A stretch of 58,867 nt of DNA. Source: Bacillota bacterium. GTDB taxonomy: Bacteria > Bacillota > Clostridia > Lachnospirales > Bianqueaceae. Under the pieces are notes generated by a model, which worked only from the letters and a program-made list of their open reading frames with translations, had not been told where the DNA came from and did not search any database. The translations under genes and the position numbers were made by a program. Every line of letters starts with the position of its first letter. Position 1 is the stretch's first letter. The DNA is taken from contig JAFRZL010000037.1 in NCBI GenBank assembly GCA_017442535.1, positions 1-58,867 on the forward strand. The letters are read 5' to 3'. Shown one piece after another: positions 43,969 through 52,367 of the stretch.

Positions 43969-45123
43969 TCACAGCCGGTTCACCAGCTTCATGATCAGAG
44001 ATTCTTCGATTCGTATCGCGGTCTTGGGGCAAAGCTCCTGACAGCAGTAGCATCGGATGCATTTGTGGTAATCCGCTTTGGGGAACTTCCCCTGCATCCG
44101 GATCGCATGGGCCGGGCAATTCCTGAGGCATGCCTGGCAGCCGATGCATTTATCTTTTTGAAAGCGGACTTTGGGTCTGAGTGTGTGGGACAGTTTTTGA
44201 ACGATGACCCCATAGTCGCTCGTCAATTCGGGGTTAATGTGGTCCGGCATGCGGAAATCCGGACAGAGGAAACGTTCGACCGGTTCGCCGGTGACTTCCA
44301 CCTCTTCAAACCGGTCCGGCGCAAGCCCGCGCTGCCAGGCATGCTGCCACGTGAACACAGCCGGCCTCTCCAGACCGATAATGTGGCAGGCGACAGCGTC
44401 CAGCGCGAAGGGATTATCCGAAGCCAGCACCGCGTTGATCCGGCGCGGCGTACCGCCTGAAGGGCCGTTTCCCTCCATGCCGATAATGCCGTCCATAAAG
44501 GCAAGCACCGGTTTGGCCGCCAGGCAGATGTCGATCAGTGCATCCGCGAAATCGTCCGAATCCGGCATGCTGAAATGATACTCGGCCTTCTTGGTGCCGG
44601 GCACCGTGCCGAACATATTCTTGACGGCTCCGGTAAAGGTCATCATGCTGTGCGTTTTAAGCTTGGAAACGGAGATCACCTTGTCCACGTCTCCCAGCAT
44701 CGCCGTCTGCGTCAGCTGCTTCAGCAGTTTCCCCTCGGGGAGGGAAATCGTACGCGACCCGGTATTGTAGTTCAGGCTCGCTCCGCTCTCCTCGGCGGCC
44801 TGAATCATTCCGTTCACGCGGTAATTTCTCCTAAGGATCTCTTCGTTAAAAAGTCCGCCGGGGCTGTCCCCGATCACGACTTTCGCACCATATTCGATCA
44901 GAAGCTTCGCTAGCTCCCGTACAAAGGCCGGGTGCGTCGTCGCCGCGGAGTCCGCTCCTTTGCTCAGAAGGAGGTTGACTTTGAGCAGAACACGGTCGCC
45001 CGGATCGATATAGGGGGCAAAGCCGCCCAGATCTTCAATAGCCTGTGACAGAGCCGCACGGAGTTCCTCCTCCTGATACGTCTCACAATAGTGTAAACTG
45101 GTCTTCCACATGATCCGCTTCAT
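43969..45123 (-). CDS. DUF362-type protein with two [4Fe-4S] motifs
   Basis: 384 aa. The DUF362 part (VLLKVNLL, VVIGDSPGG, KLKTHSMMTFTGAVKNMFG) is followed by a C-terminal ferredoxin region with CIGCQACLRNCP and CIRCYCCQELCP. The start at 45123 (AAAGG upstream) lies 41 nt inside the end of trmN6, so it is translated from the same operon. The family is an iron-sulfur protein of unknown reaction. It sits between trmN6 and rsmI, where Bacillus has a small GIY-YIG gene. Confidence 0.88.
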   Translation of the reverse strand: MKRIMWKTSLHYCETYQEEELRAALSQAIEDLGGFAPYIDPGDRVLLKVNLLLSKGADSAATTHPAFVRELAKLLIEYGAKVVIGDSPGGLFNEEILRRNYRVNGMIQAAEESGASLNYNTGSRTISLPEGKLLKQLTQTAMLGDVDKVISVSKLKTHSMMTFTGAVKNMFGTVPGTKKAEYHFSMPDSDDFADALIDICLAAKPVLAFMDGIIGMEGNGPSGGTPRRINAVLASDNPFALDAVACHIIGLERPAVFTWQHAWQRGLAPDRFEEVEVTGEPVERFLCPDFRMPDHINPELTSDYGVIVQKLSHTLRPKVRFQKDKCIGCQACLRNCPAHAIRMQGKFPKADYHKCIRCYCCQELCPKTAIRIEESLIMKLVNRL

Positions 45124-45853
45124 ATATGGCCTTTACAGGAGCCGTATATGTACCATCCTCTTCATAAATGATTAAGGGCTTTGTAATGCGCATGCCCTGT
45201 GAACCGTCCCGCATGCCCTCGATGAGCAGCATATTCGGCTCGCGCATGGCTTTGGGATATACCAGGCAGAGCTTCTTAGGTTCGATCCGCATCTCGTGCA
45301 TGCCGGTCAATATCTCGGTCAGGCGCTCGGGGCGGTGGACCATGTAGAATCTGCCGTGGCTTCGCAGCAGCCAGGCCGCCGCCCGCAGCACGTCAAGGAG
45401 CGTGCAGCTGACCTCATGCCTCGCGAGGCTCATAGGATCCAGGCGGTTCTGCATCCCGCTCGCTGCCCGTACGTAAGGAGGATTGACCGTCACCACATCC
45501 TGCGAACCCGGCCGCCCAAGAGTATCCGGCGCCCGGACATCGCCTTCACAGATGACGATATTGTCATCCCTCCCGTTCAGCCGGACGCTGCGGCAGGCCA
45601 TATCAGCCGATTCGGACTGCAGTTCCACGCCCCGGTAAAAAGCATCGGGTCGGCGGCTGTCCATCAGGATCGGGATCACACCGGTCCCGGTGCAGAGATC
45701 CGTCACCTTTTCACCGGGATAAACCCTGGCAAAAGCCGAGAGGAGCACCGCATCCATGCCGAAGCAGAAACGTCCGGGATGCTGGATGATCCTCCGTCCC
45801 TGACGCTGCAGATCATCGATCCGCTCCCCCTCCCGCAGCAGCTCAGCCTCCAT
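45083..45853 (-). CDS. trmN6: tRNA1(Val) (adenine37-N6)-methyltransferase family
   Basis: 256 aa. SAM-binding VTDLCTGTGVIPILM and the N6-adenine methylase motif VNPPY. The N terminus (DDLQRQGRRIIQHPGRFCFGMDAVLLSAF) is typical of YfiC/YabB proteins. Overlaps ricT upstream by 11 nt and the DUF362 gene downstream by 41 nt. Confidence 0.9.
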   Translation of the reverse strand: MEAELLREGERIDDLQRQGRRIIQHPGRFCFGMDAVLLSAFARVYPGEKVTDLCTGTGVIPILMDSRRPDAFYRGVELQSESADMACRSVRLNGRDDNIVICEGDVRAPDTLGRPGSQDVVTVNPPYVRAASGMQNRLDPMSLARHEVSCTLLDVLRAAAWLLRSHGRFYMVHRPERLTEILTGMHEMRIEPKKLCLVYPKAMREPNMLLIEGMRDGSQGMRITKPLIIYEEDGTYTAPVKAIYEADHVEDQFTLL

Positions 45854-46748
45854 TACGCTCCAGTTCTCTCAGCTCGCGCTTCGCCTCGCTGTCCATGGGC
45901 TCTTCTTCATTGCTGTGGGCGCGTCCTCTGCGGCGCCGCACGATCCGCACCTGATCCGTCGGATACTCGGTGATCTCAACGTCATCCTTATCATCTTCGC
46001 GGATACCGACCTTGAGGAGCTGGCGCAGGATATTCACATGCAGCACCTCGCCCACTCCGTCGGGCGTCTCGACCAGATCCCCTTCGGAGGGCAGGTTGCG
46101 AGTCAGCTCTTCATAAGTATTCTCCTCGTATTTGAGGCAGCACATCAGACGGCCGCAGGTGCCCGAAATCTTGGTCGGATTCAGAGAAAGGTTCTGGTCC
46201 TTGGCCATTTTGATGGATACCGGGATAAAGTCCGGCAGAAAAGTCTGGCAGCAAAAAGGTCTGCCGCAGATACCGATACTCGCGCAGGCACGCGCCTCGT
46301 CGCGTACGCCGATCTGCCGCAGCTCGATCCGGGTTCGGAAGACCGAAGCCAGATCCTTGACCAGTTCGCGGAAGTCCACCCGGCCGTCCGCCGTAAAGTA
46401 AAAGAGGATCTTGTTGCCGTCGAGCGTATACTCCGCGCCGACCAGCTTCATCTCGAGGCCGTGCTTCTCGATCTTCTCGCGGCATATATCCATGGCGCTT
46501 TTCTCCATGGAAATATTGCGGCGGTTGGCCTCCTTATCCTGTTCGGTCGCCTTGCGCAGGATCGTCCGGACCGGAGGCACAATATCCTCGTCCGCAGCCA
46601 GACGCGGCCCATGGATCACCTGTCCGTACTCCACGCCGCGGGCCGTTTCCACGACGACATAGTCGCCTTTCTGCACCTCATACGGCCCGGGCTGGAAGGA
46701 ATAGACCTTGCCGCCGTGTCTGAATCTGACACCTATAATCGTAATCAA
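45843..46748 (-). CDS. ricT: RicT (YaaT)/PSP1 protein, TTG start
   Basis: 301 aa from a TTG at 46748, chosen because AGGAGG is 7-8 nt upstream and homologues begin at ITIIGVRF; the frame continues upstream without a ribosome site. PSP1 domain with the paired cysteine motifs GICGRPFCC and CGRLMCC that hold an iron-sulfur cluster in the RicAFT complex. In Bacillus this complex promotes mRNA maturation by RNase Y. Its partners RicA and RicF are not in the window. Confidence 0.92.
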   Translation of the reverse strand: MITIIGVRFRHGGKVYSFQPGPYEVQKGDYVVVETARGVEYGQVIHGPRLAADEDIVPPVRTILRKATEQDKEANRRNISMEKSAMDICREKIEKHGLEMKLVGAEYTLDGNKILFYFTADGRVDFRELVKDLASVFRTRIELRQIGVRDEARACASIGICGRPFCCQTFLPDFIPVSIKMAKDQNLSLNPTKISGTCGRLMCCLKYEENTYEELTRNLPSEGDLVETPDGVGEVLHVNILRQLLKVGIREDDKDDVEITEYPTDQVRIVRRRRGRAHSNEEEPMDSEAKRELRELERNGG

Positions 46749-46759
46749 AAAATCTCCTC

Positions 46760-47770
46760 CTATATTGATCTCCTGACCGAAAGCTTCATCAGAAGCCAGT
46801 CGGACCAAAGAGCGTAGTTGACATTATGTTCTAATTTGCGGCGTGCTTCCTCAAGCACCCGGACTTTGCGGTAAAGCTCGGGGATGTCGTACGCATCCGC
46901 GGCCTGACGCAGCGCTTCCTGCCGGTCCCGGCAGATACAGGCCGATGTGCTGCCGGTCTCGCGTACCAGGATCAGATCCCGGAACCACACCATGCACATC
47001 CTGAGGATCTCCTGAATATGCGCTTTATCTTCTTCAAGGGCCGTATCCCATCCAAGGATCCGGTAGGGATCGCCCCCGGCAAGAGACCCCAGCCTCTCCA
47101 TCCAGCGCGCGCGGAGCTCTTTATACTCCTGCGATCCGGCCGCCTTCAGGGCCTGGCCCACACTGCCTCCGCAGAACGCGGCGCTTTTCTCGGCGAGTGT
47201 GCGGTCCACGCCATACTGCTTCTGCAGTATCCCGGCTACCTTGTCTTCGGGCAGGGGCAGGAGCCTTACCATCACGCAGCGCGAACGCACCGTGGGCAGG
47301 AAACTCTGCACACTCTCGGCAAGCAGCAGGATCACCGCATACGCGGGCGGCTCCTCGATCGTCTTAAGGATCACATTCTGCGCCTGCACGCTCAGATTCT
47401 GCGCCTGCTCGATCACATAGACCTTGCGGCCCTCATAATACGGCAGAATATCAATATCGTGCACCAGTTCCTCACGGATCATCTGGACCGGCAGATTGCC
47501 CTTCTCATCCGGGCGGATATAGTGCACGTCGGGGTGATTCTCTGACAGAAAAACGCGGCAGGAATCACATCTGCCGCACGCTTCTCCATTTCTGGGAGCC
47601 TGACAGACCAAAGCACGGGCAAACTGACGGCAAAGCGTCTTTTTGCCGGCTCCTTCAGCCCCTTCCACCAGGTAGGCATGGCTGACCTTACCCGAGAGCA
47701 CCTGCGCGCGCAGATGCCTCACGCAGGCCTCGTGTCCGGTCAAAACGACCTTATCAGCTGATACTTCCAT
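46760..47770 (-). CDS. holB: DNA polymerase III delta-prime subunit
   Basis: 336 aa. Clamp-loader fold: VSHAYLVEGAEGAGKKTL (P-loop-like), zinc cysteines in CGRCDSC, KTIEEPPAYAVILLL, and the arginine-finger region SVQSFLPTVRSRC. The ATG shares a base with the darA stop (TAATG) and has no ribosome site of its own, so translation is coupled. Confidence 0.93.
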   Translation of the reverse strand: MEVSADKVVLTGHEACVRHLRAQVLSGKVSHAYLVEGAEGAGKKTLCRQFARALVCQAPRNGEACGRCDSCRVFLSENHPDVHYIRPDEKGNLPVQMIREELVHDIDILPYYEGRKVYVIEQAQNLSVQAQNVILKTIEEPPAYAVILLLAESVQSFLPTVRSRCVMVRLLPLPEDKVAGILQKQYGVDRTLAEKSAAFCGGSVGQALKAAGSQEYKELRARWMERLGSLAGGDPYRILGWDTALEEDKAHIQEILRMCMVWFRDLILVRETGSTSACICRDRQEALRQAADAYDIPELYRKVRVLEEARRKLEHNVNYALWSDWLLMKLSVRRSI

Positions 47771-48099
47771 TAAAACTTGTGGAACTGCTCCACGTCAATC
47801 ACAAATACAGTCGCGCCGCCCGCGGTAATCTCGATGGGATACGGAATATATCCTTCCGGTGAAGAGGTGTAGGGCTGGTTGGCGATCGTCATCTGCTTCT
47901 TGGTCTTGCAGCATTCGTGCACGATCTTGAGCGCCTCGTCCAGACGTTCCTCATTCACGCCCATCAGCATCGTGGAGTTGCCGACGCGCAAGAATCCGCC
48001 GGTACTGGCCAGCTTGGTTACCTGAAATCCTTCTTTATTCATCGCGGTAATCAGGCGGCCCACATCCTCATCGTGAATAATAGCCATGATCAGTTTCAT
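47770..48099 (-). CDS. darA: Cyclic-di-AMP-binding PII-like protein DarA/PstA
   Basis: 109 aa, the exact family length, from the ATG at 48099 (GAAAGGAG 9 nt upstream; a nearer ATG abuts the site). KLIMAIIHDEDVGRLITAMN, KLASTGGFLRVGNSTMLMGV and GGATVFVIDVEQFHKF are diagnostic. It binds c-di-AMP at trimer interfaces; the output is not settled. The start overlaps the tmk stop (ATGA). Confidence 0.96.
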   Translation of the reverse strand: MKLIMAIIHDEDVGRLITAMNKEGFQVTKLASTGGFLRVGNSTMLMGVNEERLDEALKIVHECCKTKKQMTIANQPYTSSPEGYIPYPIEITAGGATVFVIDVEQFHKF

Positions 48100-48764
48100 A
48101 TTCTGCATCTCCTTTCGTCTTTATCCGTGGTCATCCCTACTCCGGAAAGCAGGGGTTCCACAATTTCCATGATATGCTTGTGGACTTCCTCAGGCGAATC
48201 CGAACCGTCTACCATCCTGATCCGCTCAGGGTACAAACGCTGCAGCACGGCAAACCCGTCATGCACCTTATGGTGAAAGTCGTTTTGCTGCAGCTCCATC
48301 CGGTCCAGATGACCGTCATACTGGCGATTCTTGCGCCGCAGGCCTTCTTCATAATCGATCTGCAGCAGAATCGTTAAATCGGGGGCAAGGCCTCCGGTCG
48401 CGAAATGGTTGAACGCAGCCACTTCCTCAACACCCAGTCCGCGTCCGATTCCCTGGTAGACCAAGCTGGAATCCGTGAAGCGGTCGCATAATACGATCCT
48501 GCCGGCCTCGAGTGCCGGCCGGATCCGTTCAGCCGTATGCTGGGCTCTCGCCGCCGCGTACAGAAGTGCCTCCGTCCGGGCATCCATTTCCGCACACTCC
48601 GGATCCAGCAGCAGATCGCGGATCCGTTCACTGATCCTGGTCCCGCCGGGCTCACGCGTGCGGACTATATCAAAACCCCTCTGTTCCAGATCCTGTTCAA
48701 GCAAATCCATCTGCAGAGACTTGCCGGATCCGTCAGGGCCCTCCATCGTAATAAACAGCCCCAT
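48096..48764 (-). CDS. tmk: Thymidylate kinase
   Basis: 222 aa from the ATG at 48764 (GGAGGG upstream). P-loop EGPDGSGKS, REPGGTRISE, and the DRFTDSSLVYQG motif. It phosphorylates dTMP to dTDP. Head of a ten-gene operon: tmk, darA, holB, ricT, trmN6, DUF362, rsmI, HIT, murG, cyclophilin. Promoter at 48803-48831. Confidence 0.95.
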   Translation of the reverse strand: MGLFITMEGPDGSGKSLQMDLLEQDLEQRGFDIVRTREPGGTRISERIRDLLLDPECAEMDARTEALLYAAARAQHTAERIRPALEAGRIVLCDRFTDSSLVYQGIGRGLGVEEVAAFNHFATGGLAPDLTILLQIDYEEGLRRKNRQYDGHLDRMELQQNDFHHKVHDGFAVLQRLYPERIRMVDGSDSPEEVHKHIMEIVEPLLSGVGMTTDKDERRCRI

Positions 48765-48802
48765 TGTCTTCCCTCCATATCGGCTGCGCCAAAGCTGCTT
48801 AC

Positions 48803-48831
48803 AGTATAACACATTCCCCTGTTTTTTTCAA
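48803..48831 (-). promoter_or_regulatory. Promoter of the tmk operon
   Basis: -35 TTGAAA (48826-48831), 17-nt spacer, -10 TATACT (48803-48808). Confidence 0.75.
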
Positions 48832-48924
48832 TTTTATTCTTGTAAGCGCGGGCAGTTTTCACAGAATATTAACACACTATTTACGCAAAAAGCACAGCCC
48901 TCGGGCCATTCTGCCGCTACGCAG

Positions 48925-48959
48925 AAGGAGCTGAGCAACGGATCCTTGCTCAGCTCCTT
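48925..48959 (-). terminator. Terminator-like hairpin after the lysozyme gene
   Basis: AAGGAGCTGAGCAA and TTGCTCAGCTCCTT form a perfect 14-bp stem with a 7-nt loop, 34 nt past the stop. No T-run follows on the minus strand, so it may work poorly as an intrinsic terminator. Confidence 0.6.
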
Positions 48960-48992
48960 TGGATTTAATCGTCAGAATCTGTCCGGCCGCCT

Positions 48993-51900
48993 TTACGACG
49001 AAGTCACCGTCATCTTGACCGCATTTGAATAAACCGTATTGCCATTCGCGTCCGTAACCCTGCAGCGGTACATTCTTCCGTGGTAGAGCCAGGTCACTTT
49101 GAATGAAACCTTCTCCGTGTTATAGCCGGTGGAAGCGCTCAGGTTGGTCCAGCTGCCCCCGTTATCGGTACTGTACTGCCACTGGTATTTGAGCCCGGTG
49201 CCGGTCGCCTTAACACTGAATGAACCGGTCGTGCCGACTGCGGCGGTGAGACTCTTGGGCTGTGTCGTGATCCTGGGCCCGGTCGTGGGCGTCGTGGAAG
49301 AACTGCTGCCCACGGTCATCCTGGCCGCGCTGCTGTAAACGGTATTGCCGTTGGAATCCTTGATCATGCAGCGGTAGAGCCGTCCGTTAAAGAGATTCGA
49401 AACCGTAAACTGCACAGTGTCGGTATTATATCCCTTGGAAACACTCAGGTTGGTCCAGCTGCTGCCGTTATTATCACTATACTGCCACTGATACTTCAGT
49501 CCGGTACCCGTCGCTTTGACGCTGAAAGAGCCGGTCGCGCCGATCGGAGCGGTAAGGTTGGAAGGCTGGGACGTGATCTTAATGGGATCGGCCGTGGTCT
49601 CGGAGCTTCCGGAATCCGATCCGGATCCTGATCCGCTTTCGCCGCTGCTGCCCGAACCGGACTGCGTGACTTTAGCATAAGCTTCGGCGAGAGCCCTCCA
49701 GGTCTGCTGTCCCACAACGCCGTCCACCGTAAGCTTTTTGGCTGTCTGGAACTGCTTAACGGCATTCACGGTCTGATTGCCGAAATCGCCGTCCACCGGT
49801 CCGACACTGTAGCCGACCGCGTTCAGCCAGGTCTGCAGTGTTCTTACCGCGGATGTATTGGTGCTGCCTTTGGACAGCTGCGGGAATTTGCTCACATCGG
49901 GCACGCCTGCCTCAGAGGAGGTTCCCGAACCGCTGCCGCTGCCGGAAGACGAACCGCTGTCTCCGGAGCTTGAAGCGGTACCCACCGTCATCTTGACCGC
50001 ATTACTGTAAACCGTATTGCCCTTGGAATCCTTGATCATGCAGCGGTACAGACGTCCGTTAAAGCTCTGCAGTACCGTAAATGACACCGTATCGGTATTA
50101 TATCCCGTCGAGACGCTCAGGTTGCTCCAGGTTGCTCCGTTATCCTGGCTGGACTGCCAGCGGTAGGTCAGGCCCGTACCGGTCGCTTTGACGCTGAAGG
50201 AGCCGCTTGCACCGACTGGCGCTGTCAGATCCGAGGGCTGGGAAGTGATCTTGATCGTACTCTCCGTTCCGGCAGGAGTCCCCACCGTCATCTTGACCGC
50301 GTTACTGTAGACCGTATTGCCCTTGGAATCCTTGATCATGCAGCGGTACAGCCGCCCGTTAAAGCTCTGCAGCACCGTAAACGACACCGTATCGGTATTA
50401 TATCCCGTCGAGACGCTAAGATTGCTCCAGGTCGCTCCGTTATCCTGGCTGGACTGCCAGCGGTAGGTCAGACCCGTACCGGTCGCTTTGACGCTGAAGA
50501 AGCCGCTTGCACCGACCGGCGCTGTCAGATCCGAAGGCTGGGAAGTGATCTTGATCGGATCTTCCGTAACCACAGGCTCTTCGTTTGAGCCGGAATTTTC
50601 CCCGTTACCCGTCCCTGCCGGAGCCGTCGCGTACGCATAAGCCTCCGCAAGCGCTCTCCATGTCTGCTGTCCCACAACACCGTCAGCCGTCAGGTTTTTG
50701 GCCGTCTGGAACTGTCTGACCGCATTATAGGTCTGATTGCCGAAATCTCCGTCCACCGGCCCGACACTGTAACCGACCGTGTTCAGCCAGGTCTGCAAGG
50801 TCTTAACCGCATCCGTACTCTTGCTGCCCTTGGACAGCTGCGGGAATCTGGAAACATCCGGAATCTGCACCTGACCGGACTCACCCGTTCCGGCATTGCC
50901 GCTTTCGGACGCTTCCCGCTCTCTCAGTTCTTCCTGATAGGAGGGAACCACCGCTGCCAGGGCCGCCCAGGTGATTTTATCCACAATACCGGATTCGGTC
51001 AGCTTATGATCCTTTTGGAACTGCATAACCGCTTCCTTGGTCTGGATCCCGAAATACTCATCCAGCCCGCCGAATTCGTATCCGAGCTCGGCTAGCCAGC
51101 TCTGCAGGCGGCCGACATACGCGCCGGAATCGCCTCTGGTCAATGTCGGATACGTACTGATCTCGCCGACCACCGAAATGACCGGATCATTATACCCCGA
51201 CGCGATCCCGGTACGGTTGTAAACCTCGGAATCCGTTGTATTCTCGCCGTCGAGCGGCTTCTTGGAACCCCAGGTGCTCATGGTCGGATAACGTCCGGCG
51301 TAATCGACCAGCGTCACATCCATATCCACCGCACCGGCGATGCCATCGATCGTCCCCCAGGAAGCACCGGAATACTGCCACATGGTAAAGCCGTTTTTGT
51401 AATCGCCCAGATTGGACTGATAATAGGCATACCATACGTCATAACCGTTTTTGCCGAAATCTTCCGCATAAAGCTTGGTATTCAGCAGGCTCTCATAGGA
51501 GTACACACCCGGCGTATAGCCCAGCTCCTTGATGCGGCGGCAGAAAGCCAGCGCCACATCCGTATACTGACGCCTGGAAAGATTGGCCCGCAGCACGCGG
51601 CCGCCGCCCTCCAGATCCTCGACATCGATATATACCGGATACTTGACCTGATACGGTGCGATCAGCTTGGCCACATAATTGGCTTCCTCAATAGCCTCGG
51701 CCACATTGATGGCCTGCGTATAGAAGTAAACACCGATGGGAATGCCGGCCGCCGCGGCCCCCTTCATATTGACCTCAAAATAGTCATCCGTAAACAGCTT
51801 GCCCGTGGAACCGCCGCGGTATCCCGCGCGGATGATCACAAACTGACATCCGGCCTCTCTTACTTTACCCCAGTTGATATAGGCCTGGAATTCAGAAACA

Positions 51901-52127
51901 TCGATTCCCCAGACACTGGCCATGGCGCCGTTCTCGTTAAAGAACTGTGCGCGGCCATCGATGAAATGCCAGCCATACAAGCGGTGACCGTTATCGAGAT
52001 AATAACGAACGCCATCCCTTTCCACCCATCCGTTCGTATAGGCTTTGACAGCCTGACCGGGAAGGGCGGCAAAGAGGAGGACGCAGCATATTATCCAAGC
52101 TCCCAACCTTTGTACTGATCTCTTCAT
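48993..52127 (-). CDS. Modular GH25 lysozyme with three PG-binding and four Ig-like domains
   Basis: 1044 aa from the ATG at 52127 (GAGGT 7-8 nt upstream). Signal peptide 1-29. A short cell-wall-binding-repeat-like segment follows (GWVERDGVRYYLDNG, GWHFIDG). The GH25 muramidase domain (about 72-285) has the catalytic Asp in WGIDVSEF and YIDVEDL. Then come peptidoglycan-binding domain 1 (about 325-400) and 2 (430-500), Ig-like 1 and 2 (525-715), peptidoglycan-binding 3 (745-810), and Ig-like 3 and 4 (845-1044), separated by Ser/Gly linkers. It is secreted and cuts peptidoglycan. Ig-like 1 and 2 are nearly identical at DNA level. Own promoter at 52170-52198. Confidence 0.94.
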   Translation of the reverse strand: MKRSVQRLGAWIICCVLLFAALPGQAVKAYTNGWVERDGVRYYLDNGHRLYGWHFIDGRAQFFNENGAMASVWGIDVSEFQAYINWGKVREAGCQFVIIRAGYRGGSTGKLFTDDYFEVNMKGAAAAGIPIGVYFYTQAINVAEAIEEANYVAKLIAPYQVKYPVYIDVEDLEGGGRVLRANLSRRQYTDVALAFCRRIKELGYTPGVYSYESLLNTKLYAEDFGKNGYDVWYAYYQSNLGDYKNGFTMWQYSGASWGTIDGIAGAVDMDVTLVDYAGRYPTMSTWGSKKPLDGENTTDSEVYNRTGIASGYNDPVISVVGEISTYPTLTRGDSGAYVGRLQSWLAELGYEFGGLDEYFGIQTKEAVMQFQKDHKLTESGIVDKITWAALAAVVPSYQEELREREASESGNAGTGESGQVQIPDVSRFPQLSKGSKSTDAVKTLQTWLNTVGYSVGPVDGDFGNQTYNAVRQFQTAKNLTADGVVGQQTWRALAEAYAYATAPAGTGNGENSGSNEEPVVTEDPIKITSQPSDLTAPVGASGFFSVKATGTGLTYRWQSSQDNGATWSNLSVSTGYNTDTVSFTVLQSFNGRLYRCMIKDSKGNTVYSNAVKMTVGTPAGTESTIKITSQPSDLTAPVGASGSFSVKATGTGLTYRWQSSQDNGATWSNLSVSTGYNTDTVSFTVLQSFNGRLYRCMIKDSKGNTVYSNAVKMTVGTASSSGDSGSSSGSGSGSGTSSEAGVPDVSKFPQLSKGSTNTSAVRTLQTWLNAVGYSVGPVDGDFGNQTVNAVKQFQTAKKLTVDGVVGQQTWRALAEAYAKVTQSGSGSSGESGSGSGSDSGSSETTADPIKITSQPSNLTAPIGATGSFSVKATGTGLKYQWQYSDNNGSSWTNLSVSKGYNTDTVQFTVSNLFNGRLYRCMIKDSNGNTVYSSAARMTVGSSSSTTPTTGPRITTQPKSLTAAVGTTGSFSVKATGTGLKYQWQYSTDNGGSWTNLSASTGYNTEKVSFKVTWLYHGRMYRCRVTDANGNTVYSNAVKMTVTSS
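49981..50580 (-). repeat. 300-bp tandem duplication inside the lysozyme gene
   Basis: Two copies, 49981-50280 and 50281-50580, are offset by exactly 300 bp (100 codons) and differ at only a few positions, most of them silent. Each encodes one Ig-like domain. Divergent copies lie at about 49010-49300 and 49310-49600. Confidence 0.9.
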
Positions 52128-52169
52128 TCGTTTGACCTCATTCATAGATTACCACACATGGGCAGTATA

Positions 52170-52198
52170 ATCATAGCACAATATGCGGCCTTTGTCAA
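52170..52198 (-). promoter_or_regulatory. Promoter of the lysozyme gene
   Basis: -35 TTGACA (52193-52198), 17-nt spacer, -10 TATGAT (52170-52175). Confidence 0.75.
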
Positions 52199-52307
52199 TC
52201 TTTTTGTTACAATATTATGAACTGTTTTTGACATTCAGCCGGCTATCATGACAAAAAGCCCCTGCAGCGCCAAAAACCCGAATTTTTTAAGCATATAATA
52301 AATTAAC

Positions 52308-52332
52308 AAAAAAGACGCTGCACGCGGCAGCG
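52308..52332 (-). terminator. Terminator of the phosphosugar mutase gene
   Basis: GCGCTGC-CGCGT-GCAGCGT hairpin followed by C and six T residues on the minus strand. Confidence 0.8.
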
Positions 52333-52367
52333 CCCTCTGAAAGTCATTTTTCAGGATATTATGCTCA

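Noticed and set aside
40684..48764. Separate promoters inside the tmk-to-cyclophilin run
   Set aside because: Genes overlap or are tens of bases apart and I found no convincing -35/-10 pair within the gaps, so one operon is the simpler reading.
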